NCBI GenBank assembly: GCA_964423875.1
Contig: CAYRGS010000006.1
Location: 1-64,000 of the forward strand
Direction of reading: 5' to 3'
DNA: 64,000 nucleotides
Origin: CAYRGS01 sp964423875
GTDB taxonomy: Bacteria; UBA8248; JACPRG01; G963555815
The notes under the pieces were generated by a model. The model was not told the DNA's origin, did not search any database, and saw only the letters and a list, made by a program, of their open reading frames with translations. Position numbers and translations under genes: made by a program. Shown piece by piece: positions 54,879 to 63,937 of the stretch; the stretch's first letter is position 1, and each line of letters opens with the position of its first letter.

Positions 54879-55397
54879 TTACAGGTCGTACTCTTTCAAC
54901 TCCTGATCCAACCTCCGGACGTACTTCTGGTACTCGGGGTCTTTCGGGAATTCAACCGCCGGGGCTCCCCCCGCCGCCGCCCCGCCTTCGTATCTGGACC
55001 AGATCCGAAGGAGAAGGAAAATGACCCCGCCGCCCGAGAGCATGAGCGCCAGGGGCAGATACCAGGCCGTCAGGAAAAAGCCCCGATGCGGGGGCGCGGG
55101 CCGCACACTCGGACCGTACACCTCGACAAAGTAGTCGATGATCTCCTGCTTCGATTTTCCCTGCTTCACCTGGCGGCGGATCACCTCCCGGAGCTGCTCG
55201 GCCTCCGGGCTCGGACAGTCGGCGATGAGGCGGCCCGGACAGACGGGGCTCATGATCGATTTGGCGATGTCCACCGGATCGGGCGGCGGCTCGGCCCCCG
55301 CCGCCGGTAGGACCCCCACCCAAAGGCCCGCCGCGGCGACCGTCACGCCAAGAGCCCGCCGCAGGCGGCTCCCTTTTCTTCTCCCGGCCCGACTCAT
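54879..55397 (-). CDS. ccmH: Cytochrome c maturation protein CcmH, divergent motif
   Basis: A 172-residue protein. The N-terminal signal segment ends AAGAEPPPD, a periplasmic three-helix domain follows (EQLREVIRRQVKQGKSKQEIIDYFVEVYG), then a membrane helix near residues 115-135. The canonical LRCxxC is replaced by SPVCPGRLIADC, so the two cysteines (C53, C61) are seven residues apart. By family knowledge CcmH reduces apocytochrome haem-binding cysteines; with this spacing the mechanism may differ. ATG 55397 overlaps ccmD (ATGA). It is the last gene of the ccm operon. Confidence 0.82.
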   Translation of the reverse strand: MSRAGRRKGSRLRRALGVTVAAAGLWVGVLPAAGAEPPPDPVDIAKSIMSPVCPGRLIADCPSPEAEQLREVIRRQVKQGKSKQEIIDYFVEVYGPSVRPAPPHRGFFLTAWYLPLALMLSGGGVIFLLLRIWSRYEGGAAAGGAPAVEFPKDPEYQKYVRRLDQELKEYDL

Positions 55398-55537
55398 TCG
55401 TCCCCTTCCCGCTCTCCCAACCGCTCTTGCAGGCGGGTCATGTCCACGCGGAGTGCCCGGCCCTGCTTCGCCAGCCGGAAAACGTACGCGCACAAAATGA
55501 TCCAGACAATTGTATATGCGGCGAACAAATAGCTCAT
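55394..55537 (-). CDS. ccmD: Haem exporter protein CcmD
   Basis: A 47-residue protein, MSYLFAAYTIVWIILCAYVF then RLAKQGRALRVDMTRLQERL. One membrane helix is followed by a basic amphipathic tail, the standard CcmD layout. CcmD releases holo-CcmE from the CcmABC complex. Its ATG lies 16 nt after the ccmC stop and its stop overlaps the ccmH start. Confidence 0.85.
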   Translation of the reverse strand: MSYLFAAYTIVWIILCAYVFRLAKQGRALRVDMTRLQERLGEREGDE

Positions 55538-55552
55538 CTCAACCCTTTCTTC

Positions 55553-56344
55553 TTATCTTCCGTCGTCCAGCCGGAAGCGCAGCCGCTCGGCCTCGTCCCG
55601 CAGCTCTTCCAGGACCACGCGCTGTCGGGCGAGGGTGGCGAACGCGGCCAGGAGCGCCAGGAACGTCAGGCCCAGGGCCACCAGGAACATCGGGTCGCTC
55701 AGACCCGTTCCGATACCCTGCTCCGTGAGCACGACGGGTTTGGGATGAATCGTCCGCCAGATCATCACGGAGAAATGGTTGACGGGGATGGAGATCGCCC
55801 CGACGATGCCCAGGACAGCCGAGTAGCGGGCCTTCTTCTCCGGCTCAAGGTCCTGCGCGCGGATCATCAGGTACGCCAGGTAGATGAACCACAGGATGAG
55901 CGTCAGCGTAAGGCGGGCGTCCCAGGACCACCACACACCCCAAATTGGCTTGGCCCAGATGGGACCCGTGATCAGAACCATGCTGCAGAACAGGAAGCCG
56001 ACCTCGGCGCAGGCGTGGGCGTAAATGTCCCACCTCCGCTTCCGGGTCGCCAAGTAAGCGATGCTGGCAAGCATAACGAGACCGAAGGCCAGAAAAGCAA
56101 CCCAGGCGGCCGGAACGTGGATGTAGAAGATCCGCATGACGGGCAGTGCCAGGGTCTCGCTCCCGACCTGGATGGTGATGTTCGGCGTGAGAACAAAGTC
56201 GAACGCCAGCGCCGCCACCATGAGGACCAGCGCGGCCGCGACGCTCAGATTGTCATAGGCCGCAACGCCAAACCGCAGCCACTGATCCTTCAGCGGCGTC
56301 GCCGGGGGGGCCGATTCCCGGACTTTGGCGTAAGTCACAATCAT
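55553..56344 (-). CDS. ccmC: Haem-handling protein CcmC
   Basis: A 263-residue inner-membrane protein of six helices with the tryptophan-rich haem motif GVWWSWDARLT near residues 136-146 and flanking histidines in IFYIHVPAAW and NHFSVMIWRTIHP. It loads haem onto CcmE at the outer face. Its ATG overlaps the stop of the ccmA-ccmB fusion by four bases. Slightly longer than average because of a charged C-terminal tail (EELRDEAERLRFRLDDGR). Confidence 0.93.
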   Translation of the reverse strand: MIVTYAKVRESAPPATPLKDQWLRFGVAAYDNLSVAAALVLMVAALAFDFVLTPNITIQVGSETLALPVMRIFYIHVPAAWVAFLAFGLVMLASIAYLATRKRRWDIYAHACAEVGFLFCSMVLITGPIWAKPIWGVWWSWDARLTLTLILWFIYLAYLMIRAQDLEPEKKARYSAVLGIVGAISIPVNHFSVMIWRTIHPKPVVLTEQGIGTGLSDPMFLVALGLTFLALLAAFATLARQRVVLEELRDEAERLRFRLDDGR

Positions 56345-57906
56345 TCCTCCAGTGCGTAATCCACGACCCAGATTGATATTACCAGAAAGACCACATCGTA
56401 GACACCCAGCAAACGATACCAGACCGCTTGGTCCGCCAGACTCCCTCCGGCCAGGATTCCCGTCGTGGCGCCGGCGGCGCCGATCACCATCGGGATCGCC
56501 ACGGGAAACAGGAGCAGGGGCAGCATCACCTCCCGGGCCTTGGTGTTGACGGCGATGGAGGCGAACAGCGTTCCCACGGTCGCCAGCCCGATCGTCGCCA
56601 GAATCACCACGGGTCCCAGCACGAGGAACAGCCGGTCCAGCGGAAAGTCATACAGCACCCCGAACACCGGTAGGCTCACGGCCTCGACGATCCACAGGAA
56701 CACCAGATTGCCAGCCAGTTTCCCCAGAAAGACCGACCCCCGGTCCGCCGGCGAAAGAAGGATTCCCTGGATGCACTCCCCTTCCTTTTCCATGGCGAAC
56801 GCCCGGTTCATGCCCAGCACAGACGAGAACAGAAACGCTGTCCACAGAATCCCCGAGCCCACCGACGCCTTCCACTGCTCCCCCAGCTCGAAGGCGAAAT
56901 TGAACAGGACCATCACTAGGAGGGCGAAGACCGCCATCGTGACGATCGCCTCCCGGGAGCGGCGCTCGGACAGGAGGTCTTTCCACAGGATGACGGCCGC
57001 GTGGGTGAAATGCTCGCGAAAGCCGCCGGCCGCCGCGTCCGCCGATCCGGTCCGGCGCGGTCCCTCACGCATCCCCCTCATCCCGTCCACCGCGACTGTC
57101 CGCCGCCCCTTCCCCCCTCCTCCCCCTCCCGTACGGGATTCGTAGAGCTCGGCGAAGCCCTCCGCGTCCACCCCAGACCGCGCAGACGCGAACCGGACCT
57201 TTCCCCGGTCGAGAATCGCGACCTCGTCGCACAGCGCGAGACCGATTTCCAAATTATGCGTGGTCAGAACCAACGTCTTCCCTTCATCGCGCAGCCGCCC
57301 GAGGGTGTCCATCAGCATCCGCGCGCCCGGCCGGTCGAGGCCCGCAAACGGCTCGTCCAGAAAGAGGATGTCGGGGTCGTGAATCAGCGCCCGAGCGATG
57401 GACGCCCGCTGCGCCATCCCCCTGGAAAAACCCCGGACCGGATCGTCCGCCCGGTCGGCCAGACCCACAAAGGCCAAGACCTCCTCCGCCCTCTCCCGAA
57501 CCCTGGGGACACCATAAAGCCGCCCGTAGAAGGATAGGTTCTCCCGGGGACTGAGATGGCCGTAGAGAAGGGGTTGATGGGAAAGAAACCCCATGCGCCG
57601 GCGCAGCGTCCGGGCCGCGGCCCCCCGGACCGCCTCCTCCCCGTCCACCCAAATCCGGCCCGCCGTCGGGCGGGAGAGGAGGGAGAGCATCTTCAGCAGA
57701 GTCGTCTTCCCCGCGCCGTTGGGACCGAACACCGAGAGGAAGCACCCGGCGGGCAGGGAGATGTCCACGTCTTCGACCGCCACGAGCGGGCCGAACCTGC
57801 GCGTCAGGCCCCGGGCGGAGAGGCGGGCGTCGGGAAGGAGAGAACCGTCCCGGGCGGATCGATTCTCTCCCCCGGCCGCTTCGGCGGGCCGCGACGAAAG
57901 ACTCAA
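56341..57906 (-). CDS. Fused CcmA-CcmB haem-export ABC transporter
   Basis: A 521-residue fusion. Residues about 28-250 are a CcmA ATPase with Walker A GPNGAGKTT (61-69), signature FSRGMAQRAS and Walker B ILFLDEPFAGLD. A low-complexity glycine/arginine linker (RTGGGGGGKGRR) follows. Residues about 295-521 are CcmB, with six membrane helices and ILWKDLLSERRSREA at the CcmB start. These are normally separate genes. The linker is encoded by a G-rich stretch, so a natural fusion or a slippage-made fusion are both possible; the frame is open throughout. The TTG start overlaps the upstream stop (TTGA). Confidence 0.88.
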   Translation of the reverse strand: MSLSSRPAEAAGGENRSARDGSLLPDARLSARGLTRRFGPLVAVEDVDISLPAGCFLSVFGPNGAGKTTLLKMLSLLSRPTAGRIWVDGEEAVRGAAARTLRRRMGFLSHQPLLYGHLSPRENLSFYGRLYGVPRVRERAEEVLAFVGLADRADDPVRGFSRGMAQRASIARALIHDPDILFLDEPFAGLDRPGARMLMDTLGRLRDEGKTLVLTTHNLEIGLALCDEVAILDRGKVRFASARSGVDAEGFAELYESRTGGGGGGKGRRTVAVDGMRGMREGPRRTGSADAAAGGFREHFTHAAVILWKDLLSERRSREAIVTMAVFALLVMVLFNFAFELGEQWKASVGSGILWTAFLFSSVLGMNRAFAMEKEGECIQGILLSPADRGSVFLGKLAGNLVFLWIVEAVSLPVFGVLYDFPLDRLFLVLGPVVILATIGLATVGTLFASIAVNTKAREVMLPLLLFPVAIPMVIGAAGATTGILAGGSLADQAVWYRLLGVYDVVFLVISIWVVDYALEE

Positions 57907-59225
57907 TTCCCCGCAATCCGTTTGGAGAGATCCAGGGCGCGCCGCTTCAGCGCCGCCCTTTTGGCTTCGTATTCCCCATTGGGAATCTTCCCCCTCTGCC
58001 GGTCGTCATCCAGCGCGGCAATCAGCCGGAGGACCTCGGTTCGCTCCCGGTCCGAAGCGGCCGGGCTCAAGCTCGGAACGGATCCTTCCCGAGCGGATCT
58101 CGCGGGCGGGGGGGGAGGGCGGGGCGAGGCTTTCGGCTTCACCCCTCCCCCCTCCTTCTTTCCGGCGTTATCGGCCGCGATGCGGGCGACACGGCGGCGG
58201 CGGAGGGCGAAGGGTACAGCAATGCCCAGAACGACCAGCGCGGCGACGCCTAAAAAGACGGTCTCGGCGAACGCGCTCTCCACGTCCCGGCTGATCGTGT
58301 ACCGGATCCAAGCCGCCGGAGAAACGTCCGTCTTCGAAGCAACGTGGAAACGGTCGCCCAGGTTCTCGCCGAAGACGCCTTCGTACTTCAGGTCCGAGGA
58401 GAGCGGCTGGCGCATCCCGAACTCCATCGTCATGACCTGGAACCGGCGGGTCCGGAACTGAAACCTCTTCTCGACCGGAAGCTGGGCAGGGGGCTCGCGC
58501 ACGGCGTACACAAGGTTCACCTGCTTGATCCCCGGCCGGACCGGTTCGGCGGATATCACCCGGCGGCCACTCATCTTGACCGAACCAGGGTTCAACCCCT
58601 CCGGAGACCGAAGCAATTCCGCACCGTCCGGCAGGGTGAAGGCCAGGGTCTCGCCATTTTTCCCCTGATACGTGGCCGCACCCGTGTTGGCGAGGCGGAC
58701 GGTCTCGCGGAAGACCAACCGCTCCTGTTCGTACCGGACCAATACCCGGTGACTCTCGACGACGATTTTCGAGGGGTCCCGCGTCAGGTCGAAAATGAGC
58801 AGTCGGGTCTCCTTCCCCCCGGTCAGGGCGAGGGCGAAATAAGGAACGCCTAGGTGTTCGGTCACGGCCAGCAGATGGCCTTTCCCCGCCGCGGGAGGCT
58901 TCACGCCGGAAAAAACGAACCGGCCGGAGGCGTCCGATTTCGTGATGCCCAGCGGGGTGACGCCCTTCTCACCGAGGGATATCAAACGCACTTCCACGCC
59001 CTTCGGGGGCGGCCGTTTCAGCGTTCCATTGAATACCCGGCCGTGAACGCGGCCGGTTTCGGAGACAGCCTTCGGGGAGGGACCCGGATGGGCGGGCGGC
59101 TTCTCGTCATGCGCGGCCCAGACCGCCGCGGGCCGGACCGGGGCGGCCAACGCCGCCGCAACGCACAGGACAAACAGGACGGATCGCAATTCGAGCCGCG
59201 GCGCCGGCCAAGGCCCGCGCGGCAT
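57903..59225 (-). CDS. Ccm-operon protein with carboxypeptidase-regulatory-like domain
   Basis: A 440-residue protein. An N-terminal signal (SVLFVLCVAAALAAPV) leads to a periplasmic beta domain like carboxypeptidase regulatory repeats (VHGRVFNGTLKRPPPKGVEV, SDASGRFVFSGV), a second beta domain, one membrane helix near residue 340 (VFLGVAALVVLGIAVPFAL), and a cytoplasmic tail with helical stretches (RLIAALDDDRQRGKIPNGEYEAKR). No known Ccm function matches. The tail resembles the CcmI-type helical domain. It sits inside the operon, overlapping the CcmA-CcmB fusion, so it probably serves cytochrome maturation. Confidence 0.72.
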   Translation of the reverse strand: MPRGPWPAPRLELRSVLFVLCVAAALAAPVRPAAVWAAHDEKPPAHPGPSPKAVSETGRVHGRVFNGTLKRPPPKGVEVRLISLGEKGVTPLGITKSDASGRFVFSGVKPPAAGKGHLLAVTEHLGVPYFALALTGGKETRLLIFDLTRDPSKIVVESHRVLVRYEQERLVFRETVRLANTGAATYQGKNGETLAFTLPDGAELLRSPEGLNPGSVKMSGRRVISAEPVRPGIKQVNLVYAVREPPAQLPVEKRFQFRTRRFQVMTMEFGMRQPLSSDLKYEGVFGENLGDRFHVASKTDVSPAAWIRYTISRDVESAFAETVFLGVAALVVLGIAVPFALRRRRVARIAADNAGKKEGGGVKPKASPRPPPPPARSAREGSVPSLSPAASDRERTEVLRLIAALDDDRQRGKIPNGEYEAKRAALKRRALDLSKRIAGN

Positions 59226-59244
59226 CCCGCGAAGCGGCTCCGCT

Positions 59245-59742
59245 TCAGGACGTTTCACGCAACGGGGTTCCGCAGGAAAAGCAGAATTTGTCTGTCGAGC
59301 TGACGGCCGCGCCGCAGTCGCAGCAAAAGCGAGGCTCGGGCGGGTCGTCCCGGGCATCCGACGCGGTCTCGGCCGCCTCGGGCGAAGGGTCCTCCACCCG
59401 AACCGCCTTGCGAAGGTCCAGGATTTCCCGCTCCAGGGCTTCGGAGAGGTCCGCCTCGGGATCCCCTGTCTCCACCAGCGCGTCGATCTCCCGCAGGACG
59501 CCGATGGCCCGCTCCCGGTACTGGGCCTCGATCCGGAGAAAATCGGGATCCGAGAGCTTCCCGCCCGCGCGGTCGAAATCCAGCTCTTTCAGGGCGCCGT
59601 AGAGTACATCCTTCCTCTCGAGCAACTCCTCAAGGCGCGACTCGGCGTCATCGGCATTCTCGCCGTTTTCCCCGCGAACAAAGGGAAGGACCACGGCCGC
59701 CGCCGCGAACACCGCCATGAGACCGACAACGATGGGGATCAC
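59245..59742 (-). CDS. Small membrane protein with C-terminal zinc ribbon, CcmI-like
   Basis: A 165-residue protein. An N-terminal helix VIPIVVGLMAVFAAAAVVL is followed by a helical stretch (LEELLERKDVLYGALKELDFDRA) typical of CcmI/CycH N-terminal domains, and a C-terminal zinc ribbon CCDCGAAVSSTDKFCFSCG with two CxxC pairs. GTG 59742 is preceded by GGAGAAG. It lies between ccmF and the carboxypeptidase-like gene. The zinc ribbon is not part of standard CcmI; a cytoplasmic or periplasmic placement is unresolved. Confidence 0.72.
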   Translation of the reverse strand: MIPIVVGLMAVFAAAAVVLPFVRGENGENADDAESRLEELLERKDVLYGALKELDFDRAGGKLSDPDFLRIEAQYRERAIGVLREIDALVETGDPEADLSEALEREILDLRKAVRVEDPSPEAAETASDARDDPPEPRFCCDCGAAVSSTDKFCFSCGTPLRETS

Positions 59743-59785
59743 AGAGACTTCTCCGGCTCCCCCCGCGGACGGCGGGGGTTTCGGA

Positions 59786-61795
59786 TCACGAGCCCGCGGG
59801 GGCGGAGGCGTCCTCCCGACGGACCCGCCCCTTCCGGGCGGCGGCGCCTCGGGCGCGCTTTGTCCCCGGTTCATACCACAGGCAAATCAGCGTGCCGAGA
59901 ACGAAAATGCCCCCGCCGATCCATATCCAGGAAACCAGCGGGTTGATGTAAAAGCGGAAGGTGGCCGAGCCGTCCTCATTTTCCGCGGCGAGGATGACGT
60001 ACAGGTCCTCGGCCAACGTCGATCGGATCGCCACCTCGGTGGTCGGCTGCTCGGGGTTGCGGTAGAGGCGGCGCTCAGGCTGGAGGACGCCAATCTCCCG
60101 GCCCCGCTTGCGCAAACGCAGGTCCGCCGAGGTGGCCTGAAGATGGGCGTCTTGGCGGGAGCCCAGGCGCTCGAACTCGACCCAGTAATCCTTCACCTGG
60201 GTGAGCTCGCCGGGACGCAGGGTGGACTCCACCTGGGTCTGAAAAGCGGAAGAGCCCGTGATGCCCGCGAAGATGGCCATCATCCCGAGGTGGACGACGT
60301 AGCCGCCGTACCGCCGGGAGTTGCGCCGGGTCAGGTTCACCAGGGCCACGGCGGCCGACTCCTCGGCGATGCGCTGTCGGGCCCGCGTCCCCCGGTAGAA
60401 CTCACCCACAATCGTGACCAGGACGAACGCGATCAGGCTGAAGGACAACAGCGCGTAAAAACTCCGCATCCCCAAGGCGAACAGGATCAGCCCCGTCCCG
60501 AAGCCAAGGGCCAAGGGGGTAAGGAAATGCTTCTTGAGCTGCGCGGGGGACGCCCGCCTCCAGGCGATCAGCGGTCCAATGCCGACCAGCAGGATCAGCG
60601 CCAGGCCGATGGGGACGTTGACACGGTTGAAGAAAGGCGGCCCGATGGTGATGCGCGTTCCGGTCACCGCCTCGGAGACCAGGGGAAAGATCGTCCCCCA
60701 CCAGATGGAAAAGGCCGCGCCCACCAGGATGAGGTTGTTGATCAGAAACGCGCTCTCTCTGGAGAGCATGGAGTCCAGTTGATTGTGGGCCTGAAGCTTG
60801 TCCAGCCGCCAGAAGACCAGGGCCAGACTGGAGGCGATGACCAGGAACAGAAAGAACCCGAAGTAGTAACCCAGGGCGGACTGGGCGAAGGCGTGAACAC
60901 TGGAGATGACGCCGCTGCGGACGACGAACGTCCCAAAGATGGTCAGAGTGAACGTCATGATTATGAGGATCAGGTTCCAGACCTTCAGCATGCCCTTCTT
61001 TTCCTGGATCATGACTGAATGCAGGAAGGCCGTCCCGGTGATCCAAGGCAGGATGGCGGCGTTCTCCACCGGGTCCCACCCCCAGTACCCCCCCCAGCCG
61101 AGCTCCCGGTAAGCCCACCAGGAACCCAGTAGATTCCCGACCCCCAGGAAGCCCCACGCGATCAGGCACCACCGCCGCGTCGCGCGGATCCACTCCTCTC
61201 CCAGCCGGCCCGTCACCAGGGCCCCGATGGCGAAGGCGAACGGCACCGTCCATCCCACGTACCCCAGGTAGAGGTTGGGCGGATGGATGACCATCCCCGG
61301 ATCCTGAAGAAGCGGGTTCAACCCCCGTCCATCCGCGGGAATCGTCGCGAGGCGCGAGAAGGGGTTGTCAAAGAAGATGAGCAGCGCGAAGAAGAAGGCC
61401 GAGGTGGCCGTCAGCGTGGTGACGACGTAGGGGATCAACTCCCGGTTTCTGTCCCGGTTGGTGTAGAGCGCGACCGCCGAGTAGAGGCTCAGGAGCCAGG
61501 CCCAGAACAAGAGGGAGCCCGCCTGTCCGCCCCAAAAAGAGGTCACTTTGTAGAAAATCGGGAGGCTTCGGCTGCTGGTGGCGGCGACGGCGTTGAGGCT
61601 GAAATCATCGGTGAGAAGGCCGACCTCTAGGGCGAGGACGGCGATGGTCGTAATCACGGCGAGTGCGAACACGCCGTTCTTCGCGCTCTCCACCCACAGG
61701 GGCCGGTTACGCAGACCTCCCCAAAGAGAGGCGGCCATGGAATATCCGGCCAAGGCCCCTCCCAGCCAGACGGCAAAGTAGCCGATGTCGCCCAT
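59786..61795 (-). CDS. ccmF: Haem lyase CcmF
   Basis: A 669-residue protein of many membrane helices carrying the WWD motif WGGYWGWDPVENAA near residue 240 and conserved haem-ligand histidines in MVIHPPNLYLGY and VHAFAQS, with a large periplasmic C-terminal loop. It transfers haem from CcmE to apocytochromes. Length is typical. It follows ccmE by 62 nt and heads the operon body. Confidence 0.95.
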   Translation of the reverse strand: MGDIGYFAVWLGGALAGYSMAASLWGGLRNRPLWVESAKNGVFALAVITTIAVLALEVGLLTDDFSLNAVAATSSRSLPIFYKVTSFWGGQAGSLLFWAWLLSLYSAVALYTNRDRNRELIPYVVTTLTATSAFFFALLIFFDNPFSRLATIPADGRGLNPLLQDPGMVIHPPNLYLGYVGWTVPFAFAIGALVTGRLGEEWIRATRRWCLIAWGFLGVGNLLGSWWAYRELGWGGYWGWDPVENAAILPWITGTAFLHSVMIQEKKGMLKVWNLILIIMTFTLTIFGTFVVRSGVISSVHAFAQSALGYYFGFFLFLVIASSLALVFWRLDKLQAHNQLDSMLSRESAFLINNLILVGAAFSIWWGTIFPLVSEAVTGTRITIGPPFFNRVNVPIGLALILLVGIGPLIAWRRASPAQLKKHFLTPLALGFGTGLILFALGMRSFYALLSFSLIAFVLVTIVGEFYRGTRARQRIAEESAAVALVNLTRRNSRRYGGYVVHLGMMAIFAGITGSSAFQTQVESTLRPGELTQVKDYWVEFERLGSRQDAHLQATSADLRLRKRGREIGVLQPERRLYRNPEQPTTEVAIRSTLAEDLYVILAAENEDGSATFRFYINPLVSWIWIGGGIFVLGTLICLWYEPGTKRARGAAARKGRVRREDASAPAGS

Positions 61796-61857
61796 AGGAG
61801 AAAAACCCGGTTCCAGGAAGGCGGGCGGAATGCCGCGCCCGGGTGAAGGATAGGGTG

Positions 61858-62286
61858 TCAGTACAAGCTGGACTTGACCGCCTTCTTTTTCGCGTCGCCC
61901 TCGGCATCATACTTGGACGGACAGGAGGTCATCACCTTGCTGGCCACAAGCACGCCGTCCCGTCCGTACTTGCCCTCGACGATCACTTCGGCCCCGTCTC
62001 TGAACAAATCGGGGACGATGCCCTTGAAGTGAACGGCCAAGGCGGCCTTTCCATCGGTCACTTTGAAGTCATAGACGCGGTGGTCGACGGATTTTCGGAT
62101 CGTGCCCGGCTTCACTTTCCCGGAAACGCGAAGCCCCTTCCCATACAATTTTTCCGCGCGCGCCTCAATCTCGTTCACCTCGTGGAAGTAACTCATCCCC
62201 CGCGACATTCCGGTGATGGAGAGATAGAGGATCGACCCGAAGATGACCACCCCGCCGACGACGAATTGAAGTTTCTTCCGATTCAC
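61858..62286 (-). CDS. ccmE: Haem chaperone CcmE, CxxxY variant
   Basis: A 142-residue periplasmic OB-fold protein with an N-terminal anchor (FVVGGVVIFGSILYLSI). Standard CcmE binds haem through a His in LAKHDExY; here the site reads MTSCPSKYD, so Cys122 and Tyr126 form the CxxxY motif known from archaeal and Desulfovibrio-type systems. The beta-barrel strands (GLRVSGKVKPGTI, VHFKGIVPDLF, VEGKYG) are intact. It is the first gene of the operon. The 278 nt upstream to the ilvC stop hold no gene. Confidence 0.93.
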   Translation of the reverse strand: MNRKKLQFVVGGVVIFGSILYLSITGMSRGMSYFHEVNEIEARAEKLYGKGLRVSGKVKPGTIRKSVDHRVYDFKVTDGKAALAVHFKGIVPDLFRDGAEVIVEGKYGRDGVLVASKVMTSCPSKYDAEGDAKKKAVKSSLY

Positions 62287-62564
62287 GCGATTATCTCCGT
62301 TGGGTCCTCAGCCGCCTCGACACAACCCCGGAAACCCTTCCGGTGAACAGGGGGCTGTCTCAATCTCACCTTCTGCCGGATTGAAACCCGGAATCAGCCC
62401 CGCCAATTCCCCGCAATCCCTGAAAGTATTCCCCTTTCCCCCAATTTTCGCCGCCAGACCGCCCTTTCGCGACAGTCCAGGTTGGACGACGCCCTCTCCT
62501 TAGAAAGAAGTTATTCCCTGCTCAAATGGGTGTCAATGCTTCTCGCGCGGCCCCGTGGAGATGC

Positions 62565-63572
62565 TCAGTCTTTCAATTCCTTGGTCCAGCTCATCATCGA
62601 GCGCAGCCCTTCGCCGACCTCCTCGATCAACAAGGCGTTGTCCTCAGCGTTGCGGCGGTTGAAGACCGGCCTTCCCGACTGATTTTCGAGGATCCATTCC
62701 CGGGCGAACTCGCCCGACTGGATCTCCCGGAGAATCTTTCTCATGCTCTTGCGGACGTGCCCGTCGATGACCCGGGGGCCGCGCGTCAGGTCGCCGTATT
62801 GGGCGGTGTCCGACACCGAATAGCGCATGAGCTGAATGCCGCCCTCGAAGATGAGGTCCACGATCAGCTTGAGCTCATTGAGACACTCGAAGTAGGCGAT
62901 CTCCGGCTCATACCCCCCCTCGATCAGCGTATCGAACGAGGCGTGAATCAGCGCCGTCACGCCGCCGCACAGGATGGCCTGCTCGCCGAACAGGTCGCTC
63001 TCGGTTTCGTCCTTGAACGTGGTCTCGATGATCCCCGCACGGGCGCAGCCCACCCCCTTGCCATAGGCCAGGCAAAGCGCGCGGGCATTGCCGGTGGCGT
63101 CCTGCTCCACTGCGAGCAGCCCGGGAACGCCCCTTCCCTGGGTGAACATCCGCCGGAAGATGTGGCCGGGGCACTTGGGGGCCATCATGATGACATCGAT
63201 GTCGAGCGGGGGGATGATCTGGCCGTAGAGGATGTTGAAGCCGTGCGCGACCACCAGGGCGTCACCCGCTTTCATGTTCGGCGCCAAGTCATTTTCCCAT
63301 AGATCTTTCTGGACGTGCTCCTGTGTCAGGACGACCACCAAGTCGCCGGCCTGAGCCGCTTCGGCGGAGGTCATCACCTCCAGGCCGTCGTCCTTCGCCT
63401 TGTCCCGGGATTTCGAGTCTTCGCGCAAGCCGACCACAACTTGAACCCCGCTGTCCGCCAGGTTGAGGGCATGGGCGTGTCCCTGGCTCCCATAACCGAT
63501 AACGGCCACCGTCTTGTCCTTCAATAGATTGAGGTCGCAATCCTCTTCGTACAGGACTTTCATCTTCGACAT
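62565..63572 (-). CDS. ilvC: Ketol-acid reductoisomerase (class I)
   Basis: A 335-residue enzyme of valine, leucine and isoleucine synthesis. The NADPH motif VIGYGSQGHAHALNL near residues 22-36, MMAPKCPGHIFRR, and the Mg2+ site (DLFGEQAILCGG, EIAYFECLNELKLI) are complete. ATG 63572 has GGAGAGG upstream; the longer frame is non-coding. It is 278 nt from ccmE on the same strand. ilvBN and leuA are not in the window. Confidence 0.95.
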   Translation of the reverse strand: MSKMKVLYEEDCDLNLLKDKTVAVIGYGSQGHAHALNLADSGVQVVVGLREDSKSRDKAKDDGLEVMTSAEAAQAGDLVVVLTQEHVQKDLWENDLAPNMKAGDALVVAHGFNILYGQIIPPLDIDVIMMAPKCPGHIFRRMFTQGRGVPGLLAVEQDATGNARALCLAYGKGVGCARAGIIETTFKDETESDLFGEQAILCGGVTALIHASFDTLIEGGYEPEIAYFECLNELKLIVDLIFEGGIQLMRYSVSDTAQYGDLTRGPRVIDGHVRKSMRKILREIQSGEFAREWILENQSGRPVFNRRNAEDNALLIEEVGEGLRSMMSWTKELKD

Positions 63573-63800
63573 TTCCACCTCTCCTTCATCCATCCGTCCC
63601 GATGGCGCACGCTCGCACCCGCGGCCGTCCCCGACCGGGCGGGGGCCCAAAACAAAAAGAGCCCGGCCCCTCGTAAAACACAACAACGCGGCCAGGCAAA
63701 TCCGACTTCCGAGAACTGTCGGCTTTCTAGCAGAAGCCCGATGGGGTGTCAAGACAGCCGAAACAACACGGCGCGTGAAAAACCAGCGCCAACTTCTTCC

Positions 63801-63829
63801 TTGACATGCTCTCAAGGCAATGATAGCTT
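63801..63829 (+). promoter_or_regulatory. Candidate sigma-70 promoter for the ABC transporter gene
   Basis: TTGACA at 63801-63806, a 17-nt spacer and TAGCTT at 63824-63829. It points to the ABC ATPase start at 63938. Confidence 0.4.
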
Positions 63830-63937
63830 CCCAGGTTAAATAATTAGGGTTCAGTGGAGAGGGGGAGGCGCGCTCTCTAATCAGGATGTCTATTCCCTCA
63901 TCGAGAGGGAGAATGCCCTGGTGGCTGGAGGTTTCCA

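Noticed and set aside
63573..63840. Possible attenuator or leader peptide upstream of ilvC
   Set aside because: A Leu-rich frame and GC-rich inverted segments are present, but there is no clear stem followed by a T tract in the ilvC direction and no convincing leader start.
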